In this document: piece by piece, positions 1 through 11,870 of the stretch | Layout: each line of letters starts with the position of its first letter | Position numbering within the stretch: the stretch's first letter is position 1 | Origin: Cornus controversa | Taxonomy: Eukaryota > Streptophyta > Magnoliopsida > Cornales > Cornaceae | Reading direction: 5' to 3' | NCBI GenBank assembly: GCA_026545225.1 | Contig: CM048845.1 | Coordinates: 92,196,533-92,260,532 of the forward strand | DNA length: 64,000 nt | Made by a program: the position numbers and the translations under genes | The notes under the pieces: generated by a model | What the model was told of the DNA's origin: nothing | Seen by the model: only the letters and a program-made list of their open reading frames with translations | Database searches by the model: none

Positions 1-1008
1 TTTGACTCTTACAGTTGCCAAACCATTTCTAACCTAACTCAAAACTCTCTAGCTTGAAGCAAATCAACAACCAATCAACGACCGCGCACATGTAAAATTA
101 TGAATAAAAGATTTCAATTTCTCCAAAATTTGAGTGAGAGTAGTCAGACGATTACAGAGAAGAAGTTAGAGAGAGGAAGAGAAATGAATGTGAAATAAGC
201 AGGCTCTTCCCTCCATTCTCTCATCTCTTCATTTACCACTTGCATCTTCAAGAACTCATCAATATCACTCAAAACAAATTAGTAAGCCTCAAAACCTTCA
301 ACGTTCTCTCATTCATATTCAAAGTCCTTCTTTCTCTCTCTCTCTCTCTCCCTATATATATATATATATATATTGATTCTAGACTTGAACATAACCTGAT
401 TAATAATCGTGTCAAGAATTATTGACATAAACATGACTCCGTCTATTAAATTGGTAATGCAACACGATAGACCTTTTAATAACCTATTTAACTTGTTTAA
501 ATTAACTTAGGTATAAAATATAAATATAATAAAAAAATAACATAATATATACTACTAAAATTATGAAATTGGAGATAATTGGTACAATAAAATTATAATT
601 GGGTTAAAACACATACGTTGCGAATAAATGGAGTTGAACTGAGACCTTAAACGAGCTAACATGACAAGGGGCGTAGGGAAGCACCCCAAAGGCTTACCCG
701 TACAAAAAATTTAAAAAAGTTATCTATCTATGGTAATTAAAAGGTGATTTGCAAATGAAATGACTTGTAGGAGGCCACAGAGCTTCAGTTACAGCATATC
801 ATAGACCGCTTGCGAGAAGAGACCGAAGCTATCCCCCAAAAGCCCAAGTACGTACTCTTCTTCTCACTTTCTTCTCCTTACTTGTTCTTTCTTCACCCTT
901 TTCGATCTCCTGCATGCAGTAGTTATGAGTAATTAAGTTCCCAAAATGGAATTAAGTTATTTTTGGATGCAAAGTTTGGCATTTGAATCCGGAACTCAAC
1001 TGAGCTTT
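1..1008. other. Intergenic, no gene recognised
   Basis: AT-rich sequence without a convincing coding region. A compound (CT)n-(TA)n microsatellite lies at about 330-372. The short reading frames over it are microsatellite translations. Confidence 0.6.
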
Positions 1009-1410
1009 TCATGACGTGTAGCATTGCTCTTTTTTAAAGGGAAATGTTAAACGTCATGAAATTTTATCATGAATTGCCTTCATGAATGATGTGGCAAGTG
1101 ATAATACCATTGACATTCTGTGTATGGGGGCAATCCCACCAATACTAACTCACCATTTAATTGCCACATCATTCAAGATAAAAATTCATGAAATATTTTC
1201 ATGACGTGTAGCATTGCTCTTTTTTAAAGGGAAATGCTAAACGTCATGAAATTTTATCATGAATTGCCTTCATGAATGATGTGGCAAGTGATAATACTAT
1301 TGACATTCCGTGTATGGGGGCAATTCCACCAATACTAACTCACCATTTAATTGCCACATCATTCAAGATAAAAATTCATGAAATATTTTCATGACGTGTA
1401 GTATTACTCT
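1009..1410. mobile_element. Two MITEs in direct tandem, 190-bp period
   Basis: Two nearly identical 190-bp units (about 97% by eye) follow each other, and a partial right end of another unit lies at 1009-1040. In each unit (about 1042-1216 and 1232-1406) the ends are inverted copies of about 50 bp: the left end has AAATGYTAAACGTCATGAAA and the right end reads back as AATGCTACACGTCATGAAA. The spacer CTCTTTTTTAAA recurs at every junction and may be a shared target-site duplication. The long TIRs and a duplication of 9 bp or more suggest a Mutator-type MITE. No coding capacity is seen. Confidence 0.75.
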
Positions 1411-2285
1411 TTTTTAAATTATTTATTCATTAAGCTAGCAAAGATATTAAGAAATTAATTAATGTATTAATTATAGTTTGATTGAATAGTTGGAAAAAAA
1501 AAAAGAAATTGAAATTTTTGGGTTGATTGTCGTAGTTGTTCAGGGGTGTTTTTGTAGACATTGTTTATTTTTTAGACGGCTACTAACGTACAGTTGTTTG
1601 ATTTAGAAGGTCAATGTGAAAATTTGATAGTTTGAAGGTTTAATTGTTGAATTTGAAAGTTCAGACTTGAATATTGTCAAAAGTTGATAGTTGATAAGTG
1701 CACGTTTCATGTAATTTAGCCTATTCATAAAATCAAATATATCATTTAGAAAGCAAAAGCATATATGTTTGGCAGACACTATCTAGTCCAATGCCTTAAA
1801 AAATTCATTAAGAGTGTTAGCTTTAGGACCATCCTATCTATGGTTCCATTCATCCATGGGTACGTATAAATAAAATATAGGGTTTATTTAAACATAGGGT
1901 ATTGTTGTAACTTCAGTCCAGCACCATGTACCCACTTGAACATCTATATATATAGATCTGGTTATATATATCTATACATATTTGTCCTTCTTTATGGTAC
2001 GGTTTTCAACAAACTTTCAAGAGCTTGTGAGAAAGTTAGCTCAGGATTGAGCAGCCCATGCATTAGAAGAGCAGATGAATACATATTGATTTTTTTAATG
2101 CTTCCATACAAGGAAGTCCATTGAGCTATCATAATCGATCATTTCATCATATAATAAAATATTAGTATATACTATTTGAAAATTAAATACCTTTGTTTCC
2201 GAATTAACTATAAACTGCAATACAAAGGCCTGGTATATATGGTCCCCTTAGTGCACATGCAGACGAAGACCCCTTTCAGATTTTG
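1411..2285. other. Intergenic, no gene recognised
   Basis: AT-rich spacer between the MITE pair and the MYB promoter. I see no coding exon or recognisable repeat beyond short homopolymer runs. Confidence 0.5.
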
Positions 2286-2368
2286 TATTTATAAAACCTA
2301 GCTAGCTTGATGGAATAACTGGGGAACCTTGCTTATAGAGCCATACCCTCCTAAGCTCATGCAAAACA

Positions 2369-2415
<47 letters not shown>

Positions 2416-2600
2416 TATTCATGATATAGAGGCACAAACACACATACTTGAAATCAATAATCCGTCACTCTTTTAGTCTTACAGGAAGATTTGTGTTTCC
2501 TTAGGGATTAGAAGAGGAGAATCACACAATCACACAGGTAGAGAGAGAGAGAGAGAGAGAGAGTAGTACTTGAATTGTGTCACTTGCAATAGGTTCATAG
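2286..2600 (+). promoter_or_regulatory. Putative promoter and 5' leader of the first MYB gene
   Basis: A TATA-like box (TATTTATAAAA, 2286-2295) lies about 305 bp before the MYB start codon. Between them are an (AT)n-(GT)n microsatellite (about 2369-2412) and a (GA)n tract (2539-2563), the latter typical of plant 5' leaders. The transcription start cannot be fixed from sequence. The repeats are likely to vary in length between individuals. Confidence 0.4.
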
Positions 2601-2736
2601 ATGGGTAGAAGCCCTTGTTGTTTTAATAAGGAAGGGTTGAACAAAGGGGCATGGACTGCTGCTGAAGACAAAATTCTGGAAGACTACATCAAAATCCATG
2701 GTGAAGGGAAATGGAGAAACCTTTCCAAGAGAGCAG

Positions 2737-2775
<39 letters not shown>

Positions 2776-3189
2776 TATCACCAGTTAAAATTAATTGCAC
2801 TATCTTTTTACTGCATATACAATTAAAGCTATATATATATATATATATATTAATGAAGCTGTTTTTGATGGGTCATGCTCGCAGGTCTTAAGAGATGTGG
2901 GAAGAGTTGCAGACTTCGTTGGTTGAACTACCTAAGACCTGATATTATCAGAGGAAACATTACCCATGATGAAGAGGAACTCATTATCAGGCTTCACAAG
3001 CTCTTAGGAAACAGGTCATCATTCTTTTACTTCTTCAATTCCCTTCCAAAATTATCTATTCACACGTCAAATCCTAATTAATGATGTTCCATGTGGAGAA
3101 ATTTTTTCAAAACAAAATCCCATGTAGGACCCACCAGCTATGGAGCGCGGGTCACACATGAAGGTTTATTTCAACGAGAGGAGTTTTTC

Positions 3190-3225
<36 letters not shown>

Positions 3226-3411
3226 ATTTTGCAAGATAATTAATTAATTAATTTAATGAGCAGTTGTAAAAAGGTGTGAAAGTAACAGTTGTGACATTAT
3301 GTGAAAAAGAGGGATAAATTAAGTTTACACATTGAACGATGGAATATTTCACTTGATTGCAAATGAGACAGCCTCATGGTGTTGATTTTATTTATTTTTT
3401 ATTTTGAATTA

Positions 3412-3442
<31 letters not shown>

Positions 3443-4063
3443 GTGTTTTGTAGGTGGTCCCTAATAGCTGGGCGGCTTCCTGGGCGAACAGACAATGAAA
3501 TAAAAAACTATTGGAACTCCAACATTGGCAAAAAATTGAAAGCTCACTCAACTACTACTACTCAATCCAAACAAAACCTAAGTCCTCCAATCGGACGGGC
3601 AGTTGAGGACCTACCTTCACCGGCTTCAGGATCACCTGCAATCCGGACCACGGAATCAAGGTGCACCATCAACGTCGACGAACCGGAAACAAATAAACAA
3701 GTTGATATCAAGCCAGTGGTTGCACCCTCCATGGTGGGGTTGGGGTTGAGACCAGGGTCGACATTCATTTCCAAGGATAAAAACGAAAACGAAAACGAAT
3801 CTGATTTCATGATGGATCTTGAAATGGATGAGAAGTTGTTAACTGATTTATTAAACACGGATTTTGCATCACTGTGTGAGTTTGACCAAAATGGGATGAT
3901 AAGACAAGGTGATACTAACATTAACAGTAACATTGAGACAAGCTGTTCATCCTTCAATTCTGATCAAACCCTCTTGTTCTCTGAAGATAATTTACACGAC
4001 TCAAATCATCAATGGATCACATGTCTTTCAAATCCGGAGACTGGTTGGCTTCAAGATCAATAG
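2601..4063 (+). CDS. R2R3-MYB transcription factor, TT2/MYBPA-like (subgroup 5)
   Basis: Three exons, 2601-2736, 2885-3014 and 3454-4063, with GT-AG introns at the two classical R2R3-MYB positions; exon 2 is the canonical 130 bp. Product 291 aa. The R2 repeat (about 15-64) has W18, W38 and W58. The R3 repeat (about 68-117) has I71, W90 and W109. The bHLH-partner signature [DE]Lx2Rx3Lx6Lx3R is complete (E77, L78, R81, L85, L92, R96). The C-terminal IRTTESRC (152-159) resembles the RTKAxRC motif of the TT2/MYBPA group, whose members activate proanthocyanidin genes in the nucleus with bHLH and WD40 partners. An acidic stretch around [11 protein letters not shown] may be the activation domain. 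Both introns carry (TA)n runs. The MYB class is certain; the subgroup is an inference from the motif and the MGRSPCC start. Confidence 0.9.
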
Positions 4064-4948
4064 CAGAGCTTTAGATGGCCATTGTAATTTTAGTTTCTCT
4101 CATGTTGTAGTGTGTTTTCAATTCCAGCCACATTAAGATTTATGTATAAATTGGTGGGTTTCACTTGAGTTGTATCATCCATACTGCTATAATCTTCGTG
4201 TACATAAATAATTTTGTAAAAATTATATATATCTATATATTTTTCGGGACAACACAATTTAACTTTAACGCTCACATTCCAAACTGATTTAAAATTAAAC
4301 CTCGTGTGTCAAACCACTAATTTTGTATCTTCGCCAAACTAATTTAAAATTAAAATTTTCAAACTTCCACAAAATATTATCTTCCTCGGACAATTTTTGT
4401 TTTAATTTGAAGATAATCAATAATTTAGAGTAGTAATTAAGAACTCTTCAAACACCATTTGACCGATGAATAGTGAATTGACAGATTCCTAATGGAATAG
4501 ATGAGTTCTGATTTCAAGTAGCTATTTTGGTGTGAGCAGAGATTTCAATTTTTTTTTTCTTTTTATAAATATATAATCATAATGAAATATGTACATACAA
4601 AAAAATTAATTTTCAATTCAAAGTATTTTACTTTTCTTTTGCTAACATTATATTCCAACTACTATATATTTTTTGCAAGGAACAAAAACAATATTTCGAC
4701 AATTTATAAAGACAATATTGTTTTTTGATAATTATCTTATATTACAATGGCTAATGATTTGATAACCTAATTTAGAAAATATAAAATAAGGAAAAGGTGA
4801 TTTTGCAAATTTTAAAAAGGAGATGAGTTGGTTTAAAATGTGACTCTTAAATTAAATTCTATAGTCAGTATAAAAGATATAATAAAATTTTTTGCTCACC
4901 AATCAGGTTACTACGTTGCCTCACCTGTACGTGACTGACAGAGTCATA
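4064..4948. other. 3' flank of the MYB gene, no gene recognised
   Basis: The first few hundred bases are probably the MYB 3' UTR. After that the sequence is AT-rich with no coding signal. Confidence 0.45.
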
Positions 4949-4956
4949 GTTAACAC

Positions 4957-5474
4957 CTAGAAAGCACAGACACTTCACTGAAGCTGTCGGACACTCCGCG
5001 GACACGTGTCGGACACTTCGTACCCTTGTTCTGACATTTTTCTTTTTAGGACACTTCTCGGACACTCCTTGGACACTTCTCGAACACTTCTTGGACACTC
5101 CTCGAAGACATATCGGACACTTCATAACAGTAATGTAAATTCAATTATTTCGAATAAAAATTATATGATACTAAGTTATGATTAAAATCTAAGCTAAATA
5201 TATATAGAAGACTAAATAAGTCTGGTTCTTTAATTTATTTTAATTTATTTGTCTATTTTTGTTTATAACTTTGTTTGGTTTTTAATTGTTTGATGATGAA
5301 TTGAAGTATTTATGTAATACAGTATTTTTTATTAAATAATTAATATATATTAATATATTATATTATTATTTTATAGCCGTATCCTTGCCGTGTCTGTGTC
5401 CTATTTTTTTAAAATTTTCTGTATCACCATATTCATGTCGTGTCATACCCGTATTCCGTATCCATGCTTCCTAG
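4957..5474. mobile_element. Non-autonomous TIR transposon, copy 1 (8-bp TSD)
   Basis: A 518-bp element flanked by perfect direct repeats GTTAACAC (4949-4956 and 5475-5482). The left end CTAGAAAGCA and the right end, read back as CTAGGAAGCATGGATACG, form inverted termini. The interior has degenerate repeats of a GGACACTTC-like 12-mer (about 4985-5125), then AT-rich sequence. No transposase is seen. The 8-bp duplication points to the hAT superfamily. A relative lies at 25828-26370. Confidence 0.7.
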
Positions 5475-5482
5475 GTTAACAC

Positions 5483-6013
5483 TTAACACCTTTTGCAAAA
5501 TTGAACTCTGTCAATAAAAATTCAAACTCATGGAGTTTTACTGTACACATTTGTTGGTTTTTCTTTATTTTCTGCATCAGCCATAATTTCCTTCATTAGG
5601 TGTCACTTTTTGATTGTCTCCATTTCATTTTCAATATGCAAATGTGAAAGTTTGTGGCATCATTTAACTTTACTCTATTTGTGTGATATATATCTATATA
5701 TATATATATATTTTAAGCATAGTTTGCATTAGCTTTACATTAATATCAAATTATTTATGTCAGAGTTACAGGTGGAAGTATGGAACGTCTTAAATAACCA
5801 AAATGCCAAACTGTAGAATCATATGCAAAAATAAATAAAAAATGAGGAGGGCAATCTGATAATTTCACAAAAAGCAAGGAGGGCAATCTGGGTATAAATA
5901 TCATTTTGAAATTCTTTTACAAACTTGGGTACTGCTTAAATATGTTATCTCCAACTCTACGTAAAAATAATATGAGGCCTGAAGCTCCACTTCTATATAA
6001 TATTTTCAATTGG

Positions 6014-6077
<64 letters not shown>

Positions 6078-6643
6078 CTGCCAGGGAGGGTCAGGGACCT
6101 AATGTGTGGACAATTATACTTATTTCACTTTGGGTTATCCTACAATCATGGTGACAAGAAAACAGATTTCCTTTTTAATATGATTCCTTGTATGCTACCA
6201 AAACTTTGTTGTTTTGTTTTGTTTTGAGTTTTCTCGATCTTGTTTTTGTATTTTTGCATGTTTTCATAATTTTAAAAAGATGGTTGTCGGATTGAGAGTG
6301 GTACTGTGGAGTCCCTACAACAACTCTCTACGGCCCACGAATTCTAGGCTTTAGGCCAGGACCCGTGGACCAACTCCTTACTTGGAGCGGGCCTCAAAGC
6401 CCAACATTTTGGGCATAAGCCCACGTTATACCATCTGAAGTTTGTGGACAAAAAAGAGTCCGAATTTCGGATGGTATACCATTTTTCCATTATTATTATT
6501 ATCTAGTATTGTTATTGTCAAATACTATTTTTTTTAGTAAAAAGATCATTAACTCAATGTGATGGCTTTTCTAGTGTGTTGAGAGAGGTTGACGTATGTG
6601 AAATAAAATAGAACTTGATAAGAAGAGATCTACAAGAGGAGAC
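5483..6643. other. Intergenic with long (TA)n tract
   Basis: No gene seen. A (TA)n tract of about 60 bp lies at 6018-6076. A GC-richer patch at 6290-6480 with repeated GGCCC/AAGCCC words looks like a decayed repeat but I cannot assign it. Confidence 0.45.
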
Positions 6644-6646
6644 TAA

Positions 6647-6985
6647 GGGTTTGTTTTGGTAACCGTGGTCATTTTTTATTTTGTTGTTGTCATTTTTAAA
6701 AAATAAGAAGACACAACAAGAAATGCGTTTAGTAATGCATTTTCATTTCAGAAAAAATAGAAGTAATGTTAAAAAATTAACAATCGATTAGACATAAATT
6801 GAAAAATTTAAAACGAAGCTTGCCAGTTTTAGTTTTTATTTTTGAGAGCACTATAGCAATGTTAAAAAATTGACCTCAGAAGACATTACTAAACTTATTA
6901 TGCTTTTGAGAGAAATGACAACACAGTTGATTTTAAGTTTCTATTTTTCAAAAAATAAAAAATGACAGCGTTATCAAACACATCT
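6647..6985. mobile_element. Tourist-like MITE (PIF/Harbinger)
   Basis: A 339-bp element with inverted ends. The left GGGTTTGTTTTGGTAACCG pairs imperfectly with the right end read back as AGATGTGTTTGATAACG, and both continue into TCATTTTTTATTTT. It is flanked by TAA (6644-6646 and 6986-6988), the 3-bp duplication expected for PIF/Harbinger. No coding capacity. Confidence 0.65.
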
Positions 6986-6988
6986 TAA

Positions 6989-9966
6989 AATTTGCATTAT
7001 ATTAAAAATTAGTAGTGTATTATGTATGTACAAGTAAAAATAGGTTTAGTTGGGTGTCTCTCTCACCCCCAAGAATCAGGACTCATTCAACTAGTAGAGG
7101 ACCACTAACTCTATTGGGCTCAAACACTTTCTAAAATTACAAATTAATCATTTTCTTCCCTTTCCCCTATTTATCCCAATACCAGTTAAACATAGAATAA
7201 AGTAGAATTTTTTTTTAATATGTTTACTTTTAATATAAATTATGGGTTAGTTTTAATGTTTTTTCAAAGATTTTTTTTTCTCCACAATGTATTAAGGGAT
7301 ATTGGAACCTTTTATCTTTTACTTTAAAATGAGAAAAAAATATAATTGTATCACAGATCTTGTTTGTATTCACTCATTTGATGAAAAAATTTATAATAGA
7401 GTCAATGTAAATACAATTTTAACCATAGGCACACAACACAAAATAAACCCTATCAAAAGTGTACAACACCCAAGATTCCGTACATCTACTTCATGCATTA
7501 AAAAGGACAATGGACATATAGAACTAGTTTATACATGCACACTTAAGATAGCTATGTACTACATAACTCGATCTAATGAAGTTATCTTTTATTTTATTTT
7601 ATTTTATTTTATTTTTGACAAAGTCGTACTCTAATAATTAAAGTGAGTGTCCTACATTCCTAACTTTTTCCAGTGGCTTGTGATTCCGTCAGTGTCATCA
7701 GCCAAAATACTTTTTTGTTGTTGTCCCTTGCTTAATTAATTATTGTTTGGCCAGAAAGTTGGATTGAAAATCAGATTTTGTTTTTGTGTTCGATCAGGTG
7801 ACCACAAACAAAATTCCATTTTGTCTTAAAATTGAAAGGTGCTATAATATCGTTCAAAATAATACGTCTGCCATTAGAGAAATAAATAATATTTCCTACA
7901 CTATCTATCAGTTTCTCATATAAATAATTATTCAAATTTGTAGCATGCATATATATATATATATACACAAATTTGAGTTAATGTAGAATTAAATTCAAGT
8001 TGATAATCCAGATTGAGTTCAGATTGTTGGATGCCCTCAATCTAAATTAAATTTGGGTTGATATTTTTTGACCCAAATCTGACATGAGCGTCAAGTGTAG
8101 AATAATTAGGGTCGGATTGATTTGCTCAAGTTGCTTTTTAATTGTTCTCTGTAGTATATGATAGTGACCGAACTTTGATAAGATGATAAGTGTTCTCATC
8201 CAAAGCGATGTGTCATGAATTTGAAATTTGAAAGCGGCATATTCAAAAATGAGGGTAAGAGTTGCTGACAGTCACATCTCTTAAATCTTGTTCAAGCAGG
8301 AGTCTTGTACACTAAAGAACGACGTGTATTATTTTTGATTGTTAGATATTGATAGCCATAATAGGTTTCCCTTTGACGGCTGTTGCAGATATACACCTCT
8401 TAAACTCAACATCAATTCCATAAAAGTAAGCATATATTCTTTGCTTGCAACTGGACAAGCTGGCTACATGAGTAGTTCATTTGCTCCCCCACCACCACCA
8501 CTACACACACACACAATGCATATCCTGAACAATCTGCCTCTCATTCAATACAAACAAAACCTATACTATTTCACATGGTTCAGATGATTGCACACTATTT
8601 TCTTTTACTTGCTATAACTTAGCTTCTGTGTCCTAAGCACACTTTGTGTGTGAATGCCAACAAAGTTCTTATTTTCTTACCCATAGTTTCTTAAAACGTC
8701 TCTACACTTTTCACTCCTATGTTGCCTTTTTTTGGAACTATGAGGCTATATAGCTAGTGCCTGTCATCCATCCAAAACTTTAGTTGATAACCTAATGCTG
8801 TCCATCTGGAAAGAGGTGTTTAGGGATAACCCAAAATAAATAAATAAATGTACCATGAATTTTATATGGTGAACTTAATATATATATATATATATTATGA
8901 TGTCTCTTCTGAAGTAATGACCATGTTATGGCATTGAATAAAGCAAGTGATGCCAATGTCTCTCCAAGTTTTTTATTGTGGGTGTGGCTTTGCAATTGAA
9001 TTGTTTTACCATTTCTAATCAACAAAGAATGCAAGCAAACACACAAATATATATATATATACACACACACACATATGGTCATGGATGATGCCAATATGAT
9101 GTCCAGTGGCCCCAAAAATTCTTGATATATCCTAAAGAATAGGTTCAAAATACTCTCATAGATTTAACATGTGACCCCATTGGTGCATTTAAATTTGAAC
9201 ACCAACTTGTTTAAATATATTATTGATTGACATAGTTATAATATATATGCTTGAATTAATTTCTTGGGTTGGACCATATCTCCTCCTGAGAGGCCATTGA
9301 AGCAAGCTGTCAATGACCCCCCCTTTCCAATAGTAGTTCTTAATTCTGGTTTTGCATTCGTACTCAGCATGAATGCGCAACAGTGTAGACTGGTACAAAG
9401 AAGTGAATAACTTTGTTGAAATTGATGAATTCAAGAGATTAGACAGTACTATATATAATCCTGATTGTAATACTACTTTTTCTGGCCAAACTGGGCCCAA
9501 ACTGATGAACGACTTTAACAATCAGCTGTCTTTATTAATTCTGTACTGATTGCCAGGTTCTGATAATTATTAAGTGGGTATAGTAGTAGTACATTCTTTG
9601 TTCGGCTGAATATCATCTTATATTTGACTGCCTTCTTCCAATAGTAAAAAAAAATGCAATTATAACAACCATAATAATAGTCTCAAAACCAGTACACTGA
9701 AGCTTTTAATTGATCAAAAGTCAGAACTATCAAGAAAATCTTCAAATTTTTTTTTAACAGTCAACTTTAATAGGAGTCAATGCTTGTATGTTGTTTTCTG
9801 ATTTATACAACTTATAACTCTTACTCTTTTACTTGCCAACAAATTAAATAAAAACTTCAAAAGTTTTAAACTATTAGACAACATACAAGCAATGACTAGC
9901 TCCCTTTACGAATCAATTCTTTTGCTGGCCCCGGACAGCTAGCTAGCCAATGTGAAACATGAGTGT

Positions 9967-10017
<51 letters not shown>

Positions 10018-10737
10018 GTGTGTGTTGAGTGTGAAACAAATATCACTATTGCACATATATAGTTAATTTTTAAACATCAATGAGTTTTCATGAATAATAA
10101 TGTATGACTTAAACTGTGACTTGTCTACCAGTTTGCTGATCGAAATGAGAAATTCATTTGTTTTATTAGAATATCCTTAGTTTTTATTTTGGATGATTGA
10201 TTCGCAGGAAAATTTTGGACACATTTCTCAGATGGAAAATGTTTCTGTAAATGATACTAGTGTTAATTCCCTGTAGGCTTTTGTCCCATGACCTTAATGT
10301 TGTGCTCTAAAGTCTAAACTATGTCCACAATAATGTAACTCTAAGTCCTTTTTACTTTTATGTGTTCCCCTTTGGTATTTCAAGCAAAAACTTTACACTC
10401 TCCTTTCATATATCAAAAGAGAATATATCTACATCAATTGTTAACTACAGTCCAAAAACTACATTGTATAATGCTTTTTTTTCTTCTCCATCTGTTCAGC
10501 TGGCCTCACTTTTGTGTGTTTGTGTGTGTGTGTGTGTCTATATATATATATATTTATTTATTTATGAACTACAAAGAAGAAGGAAGAAAAGATGATGATA
10601 AAGTTCAATAATGAAATGGTTTGGACTAATCAAACAGTTGTGGTTTACTAATTATATATAGCACACACCAAAGAGCTCATGACTGATCAATACCAATACT
10701 TAATTATAAGGTCATGGAGATAACAAAGTTTACAAAT
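6989..10737. other. Intergenic spacer between the two MYB genes
   Basis: About 3.7 kb of AT-rich sequence with microsatellites at 7590-7613 (TTTTA)n, 8881-8895, 9046-9074, 9969-10015 (TA)n and 10515-10552 (TG/TA). I see no exon with splice support and no transposase. The short reading frames here do not resemble known proteins. Confidence 0.5.
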
Positions 10738-11138
10738 TTATGACAATTCACATAAACCCTTATCCAGTTCAAGGAATTTGCTTACCCACTCCAAAGTGAA
10801 TGGACTCTCATTGGTGAAATCAAAGAACTCATCCACATCAAAGCTGATCATATTTGAGTCCTCACCACCAATATTGTTAGAGGTGGTGCCCTCTTCTTTC
10901 ACCTCCTCACTCACCTTCTCTACAACCCTCCTTTTCTTGGACTTGGACCCCACTTCTGTTGGAGTAGTACTTCCACTTTGTTTCTCTCTTTGGTTTATTT
11001 TCTTGCTCAAATGAGAATTCCAGTAGTTCTTGATCTCGTTATCGGTTCGACCTGGTAGCCTTCCAGCTATCAAAGACCACCTAATTTAAGAGAACATCAA
11101 AGTATGCAATTAAGATAAGAAATTCCAATAATCGAAGT

Positions 11139-11188
<50 letters not shown>

Positions 11189-11685
11189 CATTTCTAGACC
11201 ACTAAAATTATATACATAATTGGAGTACTCATGAAAGGTAATACTATTACCTGTTTCCTAGGAGTTTATGAAGCCTAAGTATTAAGTCCTCTTCTTGATC
11301 TGATATATTGCCTCTCTTGATGTTAGGTCTTAGATAATTCAGCCATCTCAACCTGCAACTCTTACCGCACCGGTTTAATCCTGCAAATATTAAATATCCA
11401 CATCAAGTTTAACACTACATATATAGTCTAATTGAGCTCTCTGTGTGCGTTTTGTGTTGTATACACACACACACACACACACACATAGGAACAAATAGTA
11501 CCTGCTTTGGTTGCAATTGTCTTCCACCTCTTTGCACCATGGATTTCAATAACCTCACCCAGTTTTCTGTCTTCCTCTGCAGTCCATGCACCCCTATTGA
11601 GTTCTTTCTTAGTGGATTCATTTTTTATCAATTCCATTGGCTTGACTTCTTCCCTATTAGTGATCTCATCTGTCATAGGAGCCAT
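10738..11685 (-). CDS. R2R3-MYB transcription factor with bHLH-interaction motif
   Basis: Three exons on the minus strand, 11685-11502, 11380-11251 (130 bp) and 11080-10738, with GT-AG introns at the canonical R2R3-MYB positions. Product 218 aa. The N-terminal extension of about 30 residues precedes R2 (about 31-80; W34, W54, W74) and R3 (about 84-133). The bHLH-partner signature is complete (D93, L94, R97, L101, L108, R112). KSKKRR at 151-156 is a likely nuclear localisation signal. The acidic, aromatic tail [20 protein letters not shown] resembles the activation tails of other bHLH-dependent MYBs. I cannot place it in a numbered subgroup; anthocyanin/proanthocyanidin and epidermal-fate groups share the signature. 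Intron 2 holds a (TA)n tract (about 11141-11187). It converges with the MYB at 2601-4063. Confidence 0.88.
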
Positions 11686-11704
11686 TGGTTTCTCTTAATT
11701 TCCT

Positions 11705-11736
<32 letters not shown>

Positions 11737-11870
11737 TGTATGTGCTGAGGATCGCTTGGAGAGCTTTGTTTTCTTACTAAGGCTAGCTAGGGGGGTCCTT
11801 GTATCGATCATCTACCCTTCTTGGCGGATGTGTGGAACTCAACAACCACTTATATATGTGAGTGAGAAAT
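11686..11870 (-). promoter_or_regulatory. Putative 5' leader and promoter of the minus-strand MYB
   Basis: Directly upstream of the start codon (minus strand) is a CT-rich leader (the GA tract at 11704-11736 on the plus strand). A TATA-like CATATATAAG (minus) lies near 11850-11860, about 170 bp before the ATG. Confidence 0.4.

Noticed and set aside
4865-5125. Cys/Ser-rich 86-aa minus-strand frame
   Set aside because: It translates the degenerate GGACACTTC repeats of a TIR transposon.
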